From assembly GCF_030397665.1 (NCBI RefSeq), contig NZ_JAPUBT010000005.1, positions 396,476-460,475 on the forward strand: DNA of 64,000 nt, in the 5' to 3' direction. A program made the translations under genes and the position numbers. Of this stretch, positions 63,473 to 64,000 are shown one piece after another. The number at the start of each line of letters is the position of its first letter. Within the stretch, counting starts at the first letter, position 1. The DNA comes from Janthinobacterium sp. SUN073 (GTDB lineage: Bacteria; Pseudomonadota; Gammaproteobacteria; Burkholderiales; Burkholderiaceae_D). The notes under the pieces are model-generated. The model did not search any database. It was not told the origin of the DNA and saw only the letters and a program-made list of their open reading frames with translations.

Positions 63473-64000
63473 TCAATCCGATTGGGGGGATGCCAGCGCT
63501 GCGGCGGCCGGCGTTTCTGTCTGACGCGCATCGAAGCGGCCCTGGTACAGCTGGTCGCCATATTGCTGGGCGATTTGTTCCAGCTTGACTCTGCTTTGCG
63601 CGGCGAACGGCTGGCGCGCTTGCATGACGCCCAGCACGTCCAGGCCTTCATACGCTTGCAGGATTTCCTGTCCGGCCGCATACAGCTGGGCATTCTTGCT
63701 CTCGCAGCGCGCCAGGGCGCCGCGCTGCGCCGTCACTTCGCCGTCGAGGCGCGCGCGCTCCGCTTCGATCTGCTTGCCCGTGGCGGCCAGCTGTTCGCTG
63801 GCCTGGCGGTACTGCGCCAGGTTGGCGGTGGCCTCTTGCGCGGCGGCGGCGCCGCGCTGCTGCTCGGCTGCCAGTTCTTCCCGCTGCGCGCGCTCTTGCG
63901 CCAGCTGCGACTGGCTGCGGGCCAGCTCCTTTTTCAAGCCATCGCTGGCGGGCGCAGCGGCAGCAACGGGCGCGGCCTTGGCGGCAGACCCGCCCTTGGC
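63473..64000 (-). CDS. Coiled-coil protein, 5' end outside the window
   Basis: The minus-strand frame is open to the last base of the window, so at least 175 residues of a longer protein are seen. An Ala/Lys/Pro-rich segment precedes a coiled coil (SQSQLAQERAQREELAAEQQ, QYRQASEQLAATGKQIEAE), then a helical tail (YEGLDVLGVMQARQPFAAQS, LEQIAQQYGDQLYQG). I do not recognise a family. Its stop is 217 bases before the STN-TonB gene, with the Pho box promoter in between, so it is not in that operon, though genes of this kind may belong to the same regulon. Confidence 0.6.
   Translation of the reverse strand, partial: AKGGSAAKAAPVAAAAPASDGLKKELARSQSQLAQERAQREELAAEQQRGAAAAQEATANLAQYRQASEQLAATGKQIEAERARLDGEVTAQRGALARCESKNAQLYAAGQEILQAYEGLDVLGVMQARQPFAAQSRVKLEQIAQQYGDQLYQGRFDARQTETPAAAALASPQSD

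Overview
The window is high-GC DNA packed with genes on both strands. The gene set (two-subunit Hsp70 cluster, Fur-controlled TonB-dependent receptors, a selenocysteine-containing formate dehydrogenase-N, a Sia biofilm operon, a giant filamentous haemagglutinin) and the short intergenic palindromes suggest a betaproteobacterium, most likely Oxalobacteraceae (Janthinobacterium, Duganella or Massilia type). That placement is inference from gene content and style, not from a marker gene. I see no phage, insertion sequence, rRNA or CRISPR array. One tRNA gene is present, selC.

Layout. 1-5.1 kb: an uncharacterised chaperone operon (DUF2760 protein, then two different Hsp70-like proteins). 5.2-10.2 kb, minus strand: a GFA-family protein, a CHASE2 membrane protein, a class C beta-lactamase-like hydrolase and an outer-membrane barrel protein. 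10.3-13.5 kb: a Fis-type regulator without an AAA+ domain and a flavin monooxygenase, each preceded by a copy of the same operator. 13.6-14.2 kb: YceI. 14.4-20.9 kb: an iron-regulated cell-surface signalling locus (ECF sigma, FecR, signalling TonB-dependent receptor) with a haem oxygenase and an unusual DUF454-TonB fusion. 21-23.4 kb: a methionine ABC transporter. 23.4-26.9 kb: OmpW behind an FNR site, a LysR regulator, Fur with its own Fur box, and a MerR regulator with a quinone reductase. 27-30.1 kb: a Sia-type operon (phosphatase, kinase, phosphoprotein, diguanylate cyclase) whose phosphatase has CBS domains in place of a membrane sensor.

30.9-40.4 kb, minus strand: a self-contained selenoprotein module, fdnG-fdnH-fdnI-fdhE-selA-selB-selC. 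The formate dehydrogenase alpha subunit has an in-frame UGA at codon 197 followed by a SECIS hairpin, and the insertion machinery (SelA, SelB, tRNA-Sec) is encoded directly downstream. A 164-bp inverted-repeat element sits between selB and selC. 40.7-44.9 kb: a second Fur-controlled receptor and a chemoreceptor. 45-47.2 kb: an S41 peptidase and a small unknown protein.

47.3-63.3 kb, minus strand: the most striking region. A barrel-less STN-TonB protein, an ECF sigma factor and a FecR anti-sigma factor precede an 11.3-kb filamentous haemagglutinin gene, a TonB-like protein and an HtrA-type lipoprotein protease. The first gene has a PhoB-type box (7-4-7) ten bases before a -10 hexamer. This resembles the PUMA3 (VreA-VreI-VreR) and PdtA arrangement of Pseudomonas aeruginosa and suggests a phosphate-starvation-triggered surface signalling system whose output is a giant exoprotein. 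No TpsB transporter is present in the window. The window ends inside a coiled-coil protein gene.
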